From Sperchopsis tessellata (taxonomy: Eukaryota; Arthropoda; Insecta; Coleoptera; Hydrophilidae): DNA of 36,898 bases. A program made the position numbers and the translations under genes. The notes under the pieces were generated by a model. The model was given only the letters and a program-made list of their open reading frames with translations. It did not search any database and had not been told where the DNA came from. Below, one piece after another: positions 22,795 through 34,700 of this stretch. How positions within the stretch are numbered: the first letter of the stretch is position 1; the number at the start of each line of letters is the position of its first letter. The stretch covers positions 1 through 36,898 of the forward strand of contig JAWQRN010000130.1 of the NCBI GenBank assembly GCA_033557685.1, in the 5' to 3' direction.

Positions 22795-23385
22795 GTACAT
22801 GAGAAAGATCGCTATTTCCACCGAATAAAATCATAGTAAAACACTTATAGGCAATTTATTTAAAACCACATGTCGCAAGTGAAAATTTGGTGCACTCTAT
22901 AAAATTCTCTGGTACTTTAGTGTATGCACATATAAGCGTTACCTTCTCCAGCAGCAAGAAGACACGTGACATTCTAATTTTTTCTTATCCAAAATTCCGG
23001 TTCTGTTACCTCTATTTCACTGAAACCAAGGACTAAAACAGCCAGTAGGAAAACAAAGATATTTATGAAAGGTAGTTAAATGTATAAATAATATATTACT
23101 GCTAATACATATACCAGATCCACTTTATATTCACATTTAAATTAGGTACATCTATTGTTAAATCTACTAAAAGATCTCGAGTTCTAAACACAAGTCCACT
23201 CCAAAAATAATTTCCAACCTGAGCATTTAGATGTACAAAAGGTCCTTCCATACAAATTACAGTTTTCACATCACATTATATGTGCGATATTTAGAGAACT
23301 TACGTCACAGGCTCAAATACCGGTCGTACGATAAATTTTCTACGCAACTCCAGTACCACCAGTTCGTATCCTGATCAACCCAAGT
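22795..23385. repeat. Degenerate tandem duplication, left copy
   Basis: This segment aligns over most of its length with 23505-24530 once the solo LTR there is removed. Shared words include CTTCTCCAG-AGCAAGAAGACA, AAATTAGGTACAT, AAAGGTCCTTC and the ACCGGT region. On the minus strand it contains a signal-peptide-like frame (FINIFVFLLAVLVLGFSEIE, about 23000-23060) and a frame VVLELRRKFIVRPVFEPVT before a donor-like GTAAGT near 23300. It could be exons of an unrecognised gene family or an unknown element. Confidence 0.6.
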
Positions 23386-23504
23386 AACAGTTAAAACATC
23401 AGAAACGACTAGCTGAATTTTGGCTACCAGAGATTGATATAGTGATCCTGGATCACTATGGAAGGATGAGCTTAAGATCATTATGAAAAATATTAAATCG
23501 CTTT

Positions 23505-24530
23505 CTATACAGAGAATATTTTACATGAAAAAGATCTCTATTCTCTTCTCGGAACAAGCTTCATATAAGTTTGAACTAAATAATCCACAAGTAAAAGACT
23601 CTGTCAATTAAATTAAAACTACATGTTCCAAGTGAAAGTTTGGTACATTATATACAATTCTTTGGTACATTGTATACAATTCTTTGGTGCTTTAGTGCGT
23701 TTGCATATTTTTTATTATCTTCTCCAGAAGCAAGAAGACAAGTGACATATTTTCCAAAATTCAGGTCCTGTTTCCTTATTATTCATAGAAGCTAGGGACA
23801 GAAGCAGCCAAGTGCAGATTAAAGGTATTTATAAAATGTGGTCCTATGTAAAAATAATGAACTGTTATGACACTACTGAGGAACATCTATGCCACTGAGC
23901 ATCACCCCTACAGCAAGTTTTAAAAGCTACAAGAACAGATGAGACGCTCGAGTGCTCGAATAGTCCAGAGCTGACGCGATCTTCTATATATTTTTAGAAC
24001 AGACTTCTCATGGCAAATAAAACCACGGGTTGTCCGATGACAGGCAATTCGCATATCAAGTTCAAGGATTGCTACCCGCAATTCGGGGAGAAGTTAAAGA
24101 GAATCGGGAAGTATTCGGACAAATTATTTTATTCGATATAAACCACTGTATTTACGGTGTATAAATAATGCTGTGATTGTAAAATATGCACTTGTCGAAT
24201 TTTTATTGGTGAACCCAGTAAAATCGTTACAGTACTACTGTTACGGCATATACCAGAATAACTTTTTCCTCTCTTCTAAATTAGGTACATGTATTGTAAA
24301 ATCAACAAATAACCATCGAGCTCGAAATACATAAGTTCACTTCACTAAATAATTCATATCTTGAGAATTAAGTACGTGCAAAAGGTCCTTCGATATAAAC
24401 TATAGTTTACATATTTCATTATCTGTGAAATGTTTGTAGAACTTACATCATGGATTACAATACCGGTACGTATGATAAGTTTTCCACATAACTCTAGTCC
24501 CACATTCACATACATTTTTTTAATCACGGG
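23505..24530. repeat. Degenerate tandem duplication, right copy (interrupted by a solo LTR)
   Basis: Partner of 22795-23385, same orientation, with the 369-bp LTR (23863-24231) inserted after duplication or in this copy only. The minus-strand frame 24354-24593 reads VNVGLELCGKLIIRTGIVIHD before GTAAGT. The equivalent frame of the left copy differs by a one-base shift. The signal-peptide-like frame of the left copy is replaced here by FINTFNLHLAASVPSFYE and stops. Confidence 0.6.
23863..24231 (+). repeat. Solo LTR (369 bp) of the TGTTAxGA family
   Basis: It begins TGTTATGACACTACTGAGGA and ends AAATCGTTACA. Its borders are confirmed by comparison with the uninterrupted tandem copy to the left. 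Flanks are GAAC (23859-23862) and GTAC (24232-24235), a diverged 4-bp target duplication. No internal region adjoins it, so it arose by LTR-LTR recombination. Confidence 0.8.
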
Positions 24531-24593
24531 CTCCATGCAACATTCTGTACTTATCGAGATTGGATTGCAAGATGCAATAATTTGTACTAACAT

Positions 24594-25063
24594 TTAAATA
24601 CATTTTGCTAATTTCTATTTTTTGACAAACTAAGTCATTATTTAGTCTAGTTTGTGTACCATACATATCATTTTGCCTCTTATGAATAAAGAAATGATAC
24701 GACTAGTATCCGATTTGGAACGTCAAACTAGAAAGTGAACACGCTTGTTACGTGATATTTCCAGTGTTAACAACTCATACTCAGACTGTAGTTGTGGTAG
24801 ATTTATTTCAATTTAAATGTGACTATTATAAATTCATATAAAACTTTAAATACTTTCTTATTATATCATTCACTATAATGTAGTATTGAATTTGAAACCC
24901 TTGAAAATGGAGAAATTCCAAATATAAAAAAAATCTACTATCAATTAGATGCTCCTTATATAAATTTGCTTGCTATGGTCACTCCTTCAACGCAGGCAAG
25001 CAAAAACTAGTCAGTCCGAAAATTGCTTTAAGTAAATTTTCCGGTGATAATAAATCAGAATAG
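24594..25063. other. AT-rich spacer, nothing recognised
   Basis: The stretch lies between the tandem duplication and the SINE. No frame or repeat of note was seen. Confidence 0.5.
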
Positions 25064-25073
25064 CTTACATTTA

Positions 25074-25383
25074 TTTGTTTGTTTGTTTATTTAACGTCGG
25101 CCTATTTCCGTTGCTATAGCCAATCACCAACGCCAGGGATTAGACTCCCTCACCTGGGAATTTTGCACCATCCGGTGTACCAACTGGAATTGGGTTCTTT
25201 TACGTGCACGTGGACTTCATTTTACCTACAATACACGGGATCCACCATTTTACGTCTTTCCCGGAAGACGAGCACTACAAAGACTGTTCCCTAATTACAA
25301 AAAGCCGACCGCTTCTGGGACTCTAATCCGAGACCCCACGCTTAGTAGCTTAGTACTTAGCCAGTGAGCTACAAGATGGCTAA
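25074..25383 (-). mobile_element. tRNA-derived SINE with perfect 10-bp target-site duplication
   Basis: The element is bounded by identical CTTACATTTA at 25064-25073 and 25384-25393. On the minus strand the head has an RNA polymerase III A box TAGCTCACTGG (25361-25371) and, 31 bases on, a B box-like GGATTAGAGTCC (25318-25329), as in tRNA-derived SINEs. The 3' end is an AAAC/TAAA-rich tail (plus strand TTTGTTTGTTTGTTTATTTAA). The body includes a CGTGCACGTAAAAGAACCCA segment that I think recurs in invertebrate genomes, from memory only. The 71-codon plus-strand frame inside is incidental. Confidence 0.8.
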
Positions 25384-25761
25384 CTTACATTTAATTCGTC
25401 TCCTTAATACATATTGCATCTCTTACAGATATAGATAAATTATATTATTTATACCAGGCCCAAACTGATACAGCTAGGTAAAATTACGCCAACTTCACTT
25501 CCAACATTTTTAAATACCCTCAGTGAAAACTACAAGGCTTTTCAATTAATAAATCTCTCAAATGAAGGTGACTTTCTTTTTTTGACTACCACTCAACAAA
25601 TGTTAAACATTAGCACTAGACTTAGTTTGCAATTCGAACTAGCTGCAAAAAATAGTATCCCAACATTTTGTAACTTTCTTAAGTTTCTTAGGAAAAGATA
25701 TAAGGTGTATGAATGTAACCTCTGCATTGTTAGCGGGTAAAGTGATATGTTTGGGGTCTTT

Positions 25762-25944
25762 CTAGCCACCTAGCAATTTAATCTTTTGGATTTTTAAAGC
25801 AATTCCTTTACCATACAAGCACTTTTGGAAGTACTCTATAGCTTGGATAACGACCAGAAGTTTTCGTCTTGTTACTTTCAAGCCTTCAGAGGGTCTTGTT
25901 GACCATTTGTGAGAGTACGGTCCCAATGCCAATGTTGCAAACAT
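25762..25944 (-). pseudogene. Ty3/gypsy RNase H fragment
   Basis: The 60-codon frame contains LKVTRRKLLVVIQAIEYFQK and CLYGKGIALKI, matching the gypsy RNase H block (CVTRRELLAVV-A-EHF--YLYG). No flanking RT or integrase was recognised. It belongs to a different insertion from 9984-13641, which lacks this domain. Confidence 0.8.
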
Positions 25945-25949
25945 TAGTG

Positions 25950-27450
25950 TCTAAAAGGAATTGTCTTTCCATTCAAGAATAACCAAGGATTTTACCCTTG
26001 GTTATGATTCTCTTCAATTTATCATAGTGTAGTTGATTTTACTAGAAGATATATATTTTCGGCTTTTAGATCAATTTTTCAAAATTTAAATTAAAAATAA
26101 ATTGATATTTTCAAAGTATTTCGAGAAAGAGAGCCTTTTGGAAATATGTTCATATGTTGGTTACATTAACACCCTATATTTACATATTTTACGTTAAAAT
26201 TTAAAATAAGTCAAAAAAACAAGAAATCATAGTATACAATATTTTTTTTTAGGATCCCAGATAATAAAAAAAGATAACAGGAAAATTAGATATTACCTCT
26301 TATAGAAAATTAAAAAAGCCAAGAAAAGAGATGAATAGTAGATCACGGTGTAGATGTTATTTTTTTGAGGGTCCAGCCAACAACAAAAGTACAAGAAAAT
26401 TATATATTAACAAATAAATGTTTATTAACAAGAAATTTCCTACTGTTTCGGCAGTAAAAAAAAAATGCAGTACAAATCGCCATTACCAGTTTGGGCACAT
26501 ATAACCGTTGCTGAACTGAACATGCCAGTTAAAGGGATAAACATGGGTGAATCAGATCACAAGAAAAAAGGAAGCATGTTTATAGGGTAAACTATAAGCC
26601 TGACATAAATAATCCTACAACCAAGTTCTCTACACATATCAAATCTCAAATGAGGAATGCTCTAAGTAACAACAAAACTCATTAGTTACTAAATTCACAC
26701 GAAACATAGTTCATAAGAATTAAGTCAAATAGCATATTGTACGAAGGCCGAATTGCAGAGGGTATGTTACACTCATGGAAAAGGGACAGAAAGTAAAACG
26801 CCTATCTTATTCTACTTAAATATGATGCTACTGTTTAATATTGATAATAAATGAAAACTACAATGAAATATTTAAAGCATAATTTATTTTCCGCTAATGT
26901 TCACGATATACAATAATCACAAAAAAAATATTAAAAAATAATGATAATTATAATGTTCATGATCTACTGATCTAAATGGTAATATTTAAAACAAGAATAA
27001 AATAGACCCATTGTTATCAGAATCACCAAAAATATCACATTCTATTAAGGGTTGCTAGTAGTGTATATACCAAAAGAATATTCAAAGAAATTTAGAATAA
27101 TATGATTCTGGTATAAAAAAAAATTAATAAATATAACAAAATAATAGTACCTACAATAAACATCAATATTAACAATAATATTTAAATTACTACTCAGAAA
27201 GTGGAATCTCTATTGGTAGTAATATCACAATACCAACAGCCTTTTTATCAATTTAAATAAAATCTACACTAATATAAAAATGCATAAATAAAAAAACAAT
27301 TCTGCTATAATAATTATGGCAATGAGTCTACAAATTCACTTTTACACCCAAAGCATTTTTTCTGCATCTTTTGAACTGTTTTGTGAAGTACAATGTGTTT
27401 TTAAATATAAATACTGACAGTTATAAATGCATAGCTTAGAGAAATTCATT
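25950..27450. other. Downstream region and probable 3' UTR of lipin isoform with the distal terminal exon
   Basis: AT-rich and transposon-poor. The part next to 27451 should be lipin 3' UTR. The minus strand has AATAAA near 26883-26890 (plus TTTATT), but many such words occur. A diverged direct repeat of about 45 bases links 26250-26300 and 26365-26410 (shared GAAAATTA-ATATTA). The hexamer pair AACCAAGG/CCTTGGTT near 25980-26003 can form a short hairpin. Confidence 0.4.
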
Positions 27451-27583
27451 TTAAAGTTCTGATAAATCTAATTCTTCGAGAACTGGAACAGGTTCTCTCC
27501 AGTACACAAATTGGGAATAATCATTTGCACCCTCTAAACGTGGCGGAAAAAGTTGATCCACGATATAGGACATATTTGAATAG
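27451..27583 (-). CDS. Lpin: Lipin terminal exon B (canonical C-terminus)
   Basis: Acceptor TTTTTTGCAG. The first base completes Ser and 44 codons including the stop follow. It encodes SYSNMSYIVDQLFPP and then DYSQFVYWREPVPVLEELDL. The FVYWREPVP block is the ending shared by most animal lipins, so this is the conventional last exon although it is the more distal one. Confidence 0.92.
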
Positions 27584-30500
27584 CTGCAAAAAACAAGAAT
27601 CAAAAATAAGAATATGTTAATAATAAAAACATTATAAAAATACTAAAACACAAGCACTAACATAAATTAAACACCTGCTACAATAAAAATTGTTATTTTT
27701 TTCATTAAGTTATCATATTTGTCAATGATAATTAAAATGTTCAAAGATGTGGAAAGTCTTGTATTCATATATTCTACCTCCATTTAGCAAACATTTTACT
27801 TTGGGATGAAACAATCTGTCCTTTCCAATTTGGTCAATTCATATTTGCAGGCTAACCCCAATTATGGAATTCGGCATAATTTGCCAAAGTATAGCCAAAC
27901 TGTGTCATCCATTACATAAAACTTATTCTAATTTGAGAAAGAAGTGAAATAACACTCCTACATCAAAATTCAAGAGTACACAACTAGGATTTACTACTAC
28001 ATAAATCTTCCAAGAAATATAATACTTAGAGAAGAAATTCAAGCTTCAGTCACTCTTCTGATCTTACCTGACTCTTTCATTGTCTATTAACTGTATTTAA
28101 GCATCAAATAATTAATTTCTCCAGTGTGGTATTTTGTAGCTAAAGAATTATAATCAAAAATTCTTTGAACGATAATTTAAATATTGTTTGCCATATTGTT
28201 TAGCTGATTTAAAAATCAAGGTAAGTTTTTAACACTGAATTGATATTTTTTTACACCATGGAAATTTTGTTTGTTGTGGACAGATAAGTGCCCTGTGTTG
28301 TATTTGATGCTTGATGGCTTCTTTCATAATCCGTGAAAAAAGCATAGTGCTGCCTAGAAAAATGCATGATGCTTTTCAGATATTTTAAAATTTTGCTTTT
28401 ATTGGTATTGTAAACACTTTATGTTGCTGATATTTACAAGACTAACCACAAAGTTCTACCATACACATGCATTTCTCGATAATACGGCGGATTAGGTTCC
28501 ATACCACTGCCGCAAAGCAAATCACCGACTTTTTTTCACTTGCTAGTAGTCGAAAAAAAAAAAAAACATTTAAAGTGAAATAGTCAGGGTACAAACACGG
28601 CAGGTCTGTACAGCGTGATAATTTGTTTTTATAATTAATTGTTTATCTTGTCTTATCAACGCTACAGACAACAGTTGGATCAATAGTACTGTCGGTTAAA
28701 AGAGGTTAAATAGAGTTATAAAGTAACAAGGAAATTGGAAGTACATGAAGATAATATATAAGAGCCAGAACTACCAGATTGTTATTATTATTTCTGTTGT
28801 GGCAAAAATCACTTTAAGTGATATAATACAACAATAAATTACAGCATTTATCGCAACAATGGATTACAGTACTGTAATGTTTTTACTGGGTTCAAATAAC
28901 AATTCAACAAATTTAAAGTGATACGTTACAATAATACAACAATATTTAAACAGCAGCATTTATGTTTATATCGAGTATATTAATTTGTCCAAATACTTCA
29001 CGCTTCTATATAACTATAACTCGAACTGCGAGCAACTCCATTGTCATTGAACTTGGTAGTCGAACTGCCTCCATGGTGAAACTGGCTGTTTATATATCGC
29101 TACACGAAATTGCAATTGGTCGCAACTCGAACTTCACACTAATAGATTCAATTGCAGATTCTGATGTTGTTCAGTGGCGTGGATGTTCCGCAATAGTTTC
29201 ATAACATTGCCCTCTTGTTCATCCCAAACAAAAGCATCATCCCGAATAGAAGCACCAGTACACTCATGCTTGAAAGGACAATACGGCCTCAAGCACCTGC
29301 ACACTAATGCTTGAAAGAATAATATTGCCTCAAGCATCCTGAGGATTGGCCCTCCCAAAAACAAGAAATTTTTCAAAATAACTATAACTGTTGACTACGT
29401 TGTCGCTTCCAAAATGGACTAACTTCCTCAGTTCCTCTCCTTGATGGTTCGTACAGATAGTCACAGCCTTTATCTATTTTGCAGATTGAATAATAGTAGA
29501 AATTACAGTCCGTATTGATCTTGGTACAAAGTTTTCTCGATGGTTAATGGTACATAATAATCTTCACATTGGAATCCTTGAAGATAAATTCTATCATATT
29601 TTGGACCACTAGTTGGTCGAGTCTACACCCAAGCCTTGAAATGACTAATTTCTGGCAACCTTGCTTTTGGGTACTAACTTGCAAAGCACGAAGAAAGATC
29701 CACGTCTCCATAGGTTGGCTTAGAACATTAACATAATTTGGTTCTTCCGCTTTCCCTACTGTGCGACATTTTTTTAGTTGACCAGTTTCCATTTATCACA
29801 CACTTTTTTTAAACTGTTTAATATAGTCTGTTAATAACACTTTTTTTACTTTTTTAACCACATATCTGACATCAGTGTATCGTTTTTACTGGATTTACAA
29901 ATAGCAATTCATCAAATTTAAAATATATGTATTTTTAAAGTGTGTAGTTTACAATAACACAACAATATTTATACAACACTATTTATAGCAGTTTATATCG
30001 AGTATATAAATTCGTTCAAATACTTCGCGCTTCTGTATAACTTCGTCCCAAATTGCTGGCAGCACCCTTGTTGGTGAACTTGGAAGTTGAACTACCTCCG
30101 TAGTGGGACTGACTGCTTATATATTGCTGCACGAAATCATTGTTAGAGAACTGGGGATTTTTCTGAGCGGTTTGAGATACGGAAGCATCTCAATCCTTAT
30201 TCTGGTAGATTCAATTGCAGATTCTAGTGTTAATCAGTGATATAATAGTTCCACAGTAGTTTCGTAACAGTATTTATAGCAGTTTATATCAGGGATATTA
30301 TTCGTTCAAACACTCGTGCAAAAAAAGATATTCAGCAATAGTTTCGTAAAATAATTTTTGAATTTTCCTCATAATATGGCACAATGTCGAAATTTTATAA
30401 CAAAATTATTTTGCAAATATATTTCTTTAGATACTCTTTCTCTTAAAATGAACCTATTGAAAACTGTATAGTCTAAGATTCAGTGTGTTAAAAAGACATT

Positions 30501-31689
30501 TTTATGTTTTTAAATTCTGGATCATCAACATTTTTTAGTGGAAGAGGTCATTTTGATAGAATGTCCATACTAACACTAGTCAGTTTTGACATCTGTAGTT
30601 ACTGATTAAGGAAAATATGTTTTTCAAGTAACCGGTAAATAAAGTTTACAATTTTGTGATGAAAGAGGTTGTATAAGATGGTGTATTTTTATGTTATCTA
30701 CCTACAAATGCAACAAAACGGCTATGTTAATAAAAAATTTAAGAAGATATATGTCTAGTTGTACCTAAATTCTGCTCTTTATAGGGGCTGGATAAGTGTG
30801 AAGGGAATTGTGTAGTGTTTTCTTTCATTGCCAAAATTTGCGTTTGTATAATGTAGATATGTTCTATAATAAACTCACAAAAAATATGTCTTACAATGAT
30901 CAGATATATGCAATAATTTTATAATTTGACAACTTGGCAGCTAGTGTCATTTTATGCACAATGTTAAAGATACTAATAGTATTAATGACATTCTTAGCAA
31001 TTGTAAGGCTAAGATTGAGAGAGAACTATTTTTTAAATTCTAAAAGTAAATTTGTGTTTTTCACTACCTACTGTATATTTAAAGTTTCAAAAAGCAGTTA
31101 AGGAACTAAAAACAAACATATATTAGGATACACACTACAAGAGAAGCAAAATGAATAACAAATGAATTATCAGTTCATTGTGGTATGACAATTAAGTTAT
31201 TATTACACATAAATTATAATGCAATACTTAAACAGAACTAAAAAGCATAAATCTTTAAACAAGGTTGAATATATAAAACCAGAAATACTAGATATATTAT
31301 TTACCAATGCATTGCTAGTAGCATAACTGTGAACATTTTTGTAATAAAATTTAGTAATCATATTATTTAATAAATTATTTTAGACTATGCAGTGTCAGTG
31401 CTTACTTAAAACTAACCTACCACCTACCATAAAATGCTAAGCTCAGGTGTGTAAAATTCCCCACCTATTTTTATAATAGCCTAGGAGTATGACTCGATAC
31501 AAATAGTACTATAAAATATCTGATGACATCAGAATAGAAGATACTGGAATCCTGCTATGAGTAGTAATGGTTATTAATAGATTCATTCAATTCAAGCAAC
31601 ATTCTAAAAATAGAAATCTATCCCTAAATAGGTAATGAAAGACTCATTGGAAGAATATTTGTTTGTTATATCTCAAAATTAGTAGAAGA

Positions 31690-31725
<36 letters not shown>

Positions 31726-34700
31726 CCACCATTACCGTGGGCAGTAGTACATCAGAGCAGAGGTCTACATCAGTGGGTACATACACAATCAAAATGCATC
31801 TTGCTCTGTTAAAATTAAATTTATAATATCCCTACACCAAGAAACAAAAAAAAATTATCTAGTCCATATTCTATATATTCAACTTTGATTTAAATCTGGA
31901 GAAATAATCTTACCAAAAACAAAATAATGCAGCCTCGACGTGCAGTGCATATTGCTGACTGACTGAGGAATTGGTGTAAAAAGTGGGGAAAGTTAAACAA
32001 GAAAATAAAAATTATCTAAGAAAGTTTGTCTTTTCTAATACACAGAGAACTTATATCCTTCAACGTATAACCAGGAAATCAATGAAGATATGATCTGCTA
32101 CTTACATAGATCATGCAATATACATGATTGAATGAGAAATATGATAATTGTTAATATGGTGATATGTTAATATATAATGAGAAACCTTATGAATTAGTTT
32201 AATATGAGCGTCAAAATCTACAAGTTCTCTATTTCACTGTAATAAATACATGCATGTAGTGTAGAGCAGTCTGTCATTATTCATCATAAAATTAAATAAT
32301 ACTTAATACAAATAAAACAGCTTAAAGTTAATCAGTAAAAAAATACTAGGTACTGTCACAGCCTCGCTCTAAATCTACATAAGCAATATATTTTAATTAA
32401 TTTGAATTGTTTTCAAGTTCTGATTCATCAGCATATTCATCATCAGAATCACTATGATCCGATATATAAAGTTTATTAGGTATGGGAGGGAAAACATCAT
32501 TGACGACCAGAGATTGACCAGTGTAACTGCAAAATGAAATTAATCTTAGATACATCAAACATATGTATACAAGTACTATTTATTTTACTTTACCAATGTC
32601 AACAACACACCATCGTACTGATTAAAACTACAACCATTTTCTTATAATTAAATAGCAATAATTCCGTAAAGATATTTGCTAGAAATACTTAGATTATAAC
32701 ATACCTTGACTGGAAGGTTTGCGTCAACTCGTGCTTAAGCTCTCCTTTCGGATTTATTGTGAATATCCTTACAATTGGAATGCCTACTGCTCTGTATGCC
32801 CATACGTCCTAAAAAAAATTTAAATAATAATCTTTAAAATACTAGATTTTAAACTATACATCAGTAAACAGTTTAGTAGATATCAATGACTTCCAATCTA
32901 AATCTTAACCTTAAAGTATATAATTATAAGCATTATACCATACAAGGAGTGGGTATTGTTTTTTAAGCTTAAAACAGTTCATGCTGGTTTTTCAAATGTG
33001 TTGAATCTAATTGACACCACATCAGGGATTTTACCGCTTTCAGTTTTCCATGGTATGTTTTATATGTCACTAACTTTTCTCCTAATAATTAAAAGTTGTA
33101 TCATTTTCTCTTCTAATGGTGTAACTTGAATTTTTTTGTTTGTTGTCAAATTGGTCGTAAGGGCAAATGATAGTAAGTCGAGTACTACCTGTATTTGATT
33201 TAGCTATACAATGATGTATAATAATAGTAAATTCTATAAAAAAATCAATGTGTATCACAGATAAACATTATTTTTTGAAAAACCCAACTTCATTGTAAAG
33301 CAGTTTTTGTTTCTACAACTACATTTCTTCTGTGTCTTGATGCTATAAATTATTACAGTCTCTTTCTTAATATGTCAAACAATTCTTTCTTAAATAGGAA
33401 AAGTTTCAACACTAAGAATTATTAACATATAATCCAATTATTCATTTTGTCACATCTTTAAGTGGCGTGTTTTGAAATGACAACTAATTACAATTCGATT
33501 TTTAAAAATCCAACACATATAACTGCATATGTTTAAATTAATTTTCTGTTATATATAAAATTTTAGAAAAAATCCAATGAATTGATCACTATGGCATATT
33601 CTAAAACCATTTTCATCATCAATCACCATTGCGTCTCATTTGAGTGTAGGGCACAATATAGATATTCTTTAAGCTTAAATTAAAGGCAAGATCGCTAGCC
33701 TTACTACTTTCAATAAGTATTTGCAATTTATCAAGTTTCAAAAATTGTTCCTATATAACTGGGCACTTTAAAAATAAACTAGAATAAAGAATCCAATCAT
33801 GAAAATGTATACACTTACATTTATCCTATTTCCATATCCAGCATAGAAAGGATTTGAATCCATTGGGAACAGAGCCCTTATATCACTCATGCAAGAAATC
33901 TTGAATTGTTCTGGTTTCTTCTCAATAACCTCTCTAGAAACAAATAATAATACATATTACAGTAGAAAACAAAAGCAACGATGATTTTTGGATCGCAATA
34001 GTTATATCACTGAACCTACCTATGAAAGGCTGTTATAAGAGATGTTGGATTCAAAAGTAAAGGACCATCTGGCATTGAAAGATCTCCTTGCTTTATGGAC
34101 TTTAGGTACTCTCGGGTTATGCGTGCTTGACCAATAGCTCTTGCACTGAGGTAAAGTAACTGATAACCATTGTCTTTTATTTTGTTAAACAGTTGAGCCA
34201 CTCCTGATTGTGCCCAGTCTTTTCCAACAATTGGCAAAATATGGCCCAAGACATCAGACCTAAATGAATATTTACAATGTTATATGGTGAAACCTTTTTT
34301 ATATAAAATGTAACTAAATTAACTAAGGTACTTACTTTGTTATAGTACCATCGATATCTGAAATAACAATCTTATCATCCCACCTCCATTTATAAAGGTG
34401 GCATTTGCATCTAGTTGTTCCTTGATAAGCCGTTGTCACACTGAATTCAATTTCATTCATTCCATCATTTAGATTAAGTCTTGCCTACAAAACAAAAATG
34501 CATTATTTTCTCAAATTCAAAAAAAAAATTTTCTTTTATAGCCTCTCAAGATAAGCTAGATTAAAAATGTTTTGTAAAAAAATTAAAAGCGTAAGGAGAT
34601 TCTGAATATAAAAGATGTAGAATTTATCTACCAAGTATATTCTGAAATCTGAATGTGGTGATAAATAATGGTACAATTTTGATTAAATGTAATCAAGATA

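Larger units (their letters stand above)
28875..30269 (-). mobile_element. Short LTR element (1.4 kb), TGTTAxGA LTR family, internally deleted or non-autonomous
   Basis: LTRs at 28875-29206 and 29876-30269 flank a 669-base internal region. Flanks are GTAC (28871-28874) and GTAT (30270-30273), a 3-of-4 match. Minus-strand internal frames are 29544-29792 (82 codons, beginning METGQLKKCRTVGKAEE) and 29134-29376 (80 codons, running into the 3' LTR). The first starts soon after the 5' LTR, where a gag would, and faintly recalls BEL/Pao polyprotein N-termini; that is inference. No RT or integrase is present. It lies within the lipin interval between alternative last exons, same strand as the gene. 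Confidence 0.75.
27584..32396. other. Interval between the two alternative lipin last exons (4.8 kb)
   Basis: It acts as intron when exon B is used and should contain the 3' UTR and poly(A) site of the exon A isoform near its right end. It holds the short LTR element 28875-30269, an adjoining LTR scrap to about 30350, and an AT microsatellite. The rest is AT-rich with no further frame of note. Confidence 0.7.

Noticed and set aside
25079..25294. 71-codon plus-strand frame
   Set aside because: Lies wholly within the SINE, on the strand opposite its polymerase III boxes.
28962..29204. 80-codon plus-strand frame
   Set aside because: Contained in an LTR and antisense to it.
31693..31722. AT run considered as a regulatory element
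   Set aside because: A simple dinucleotide microsatellite explains it.
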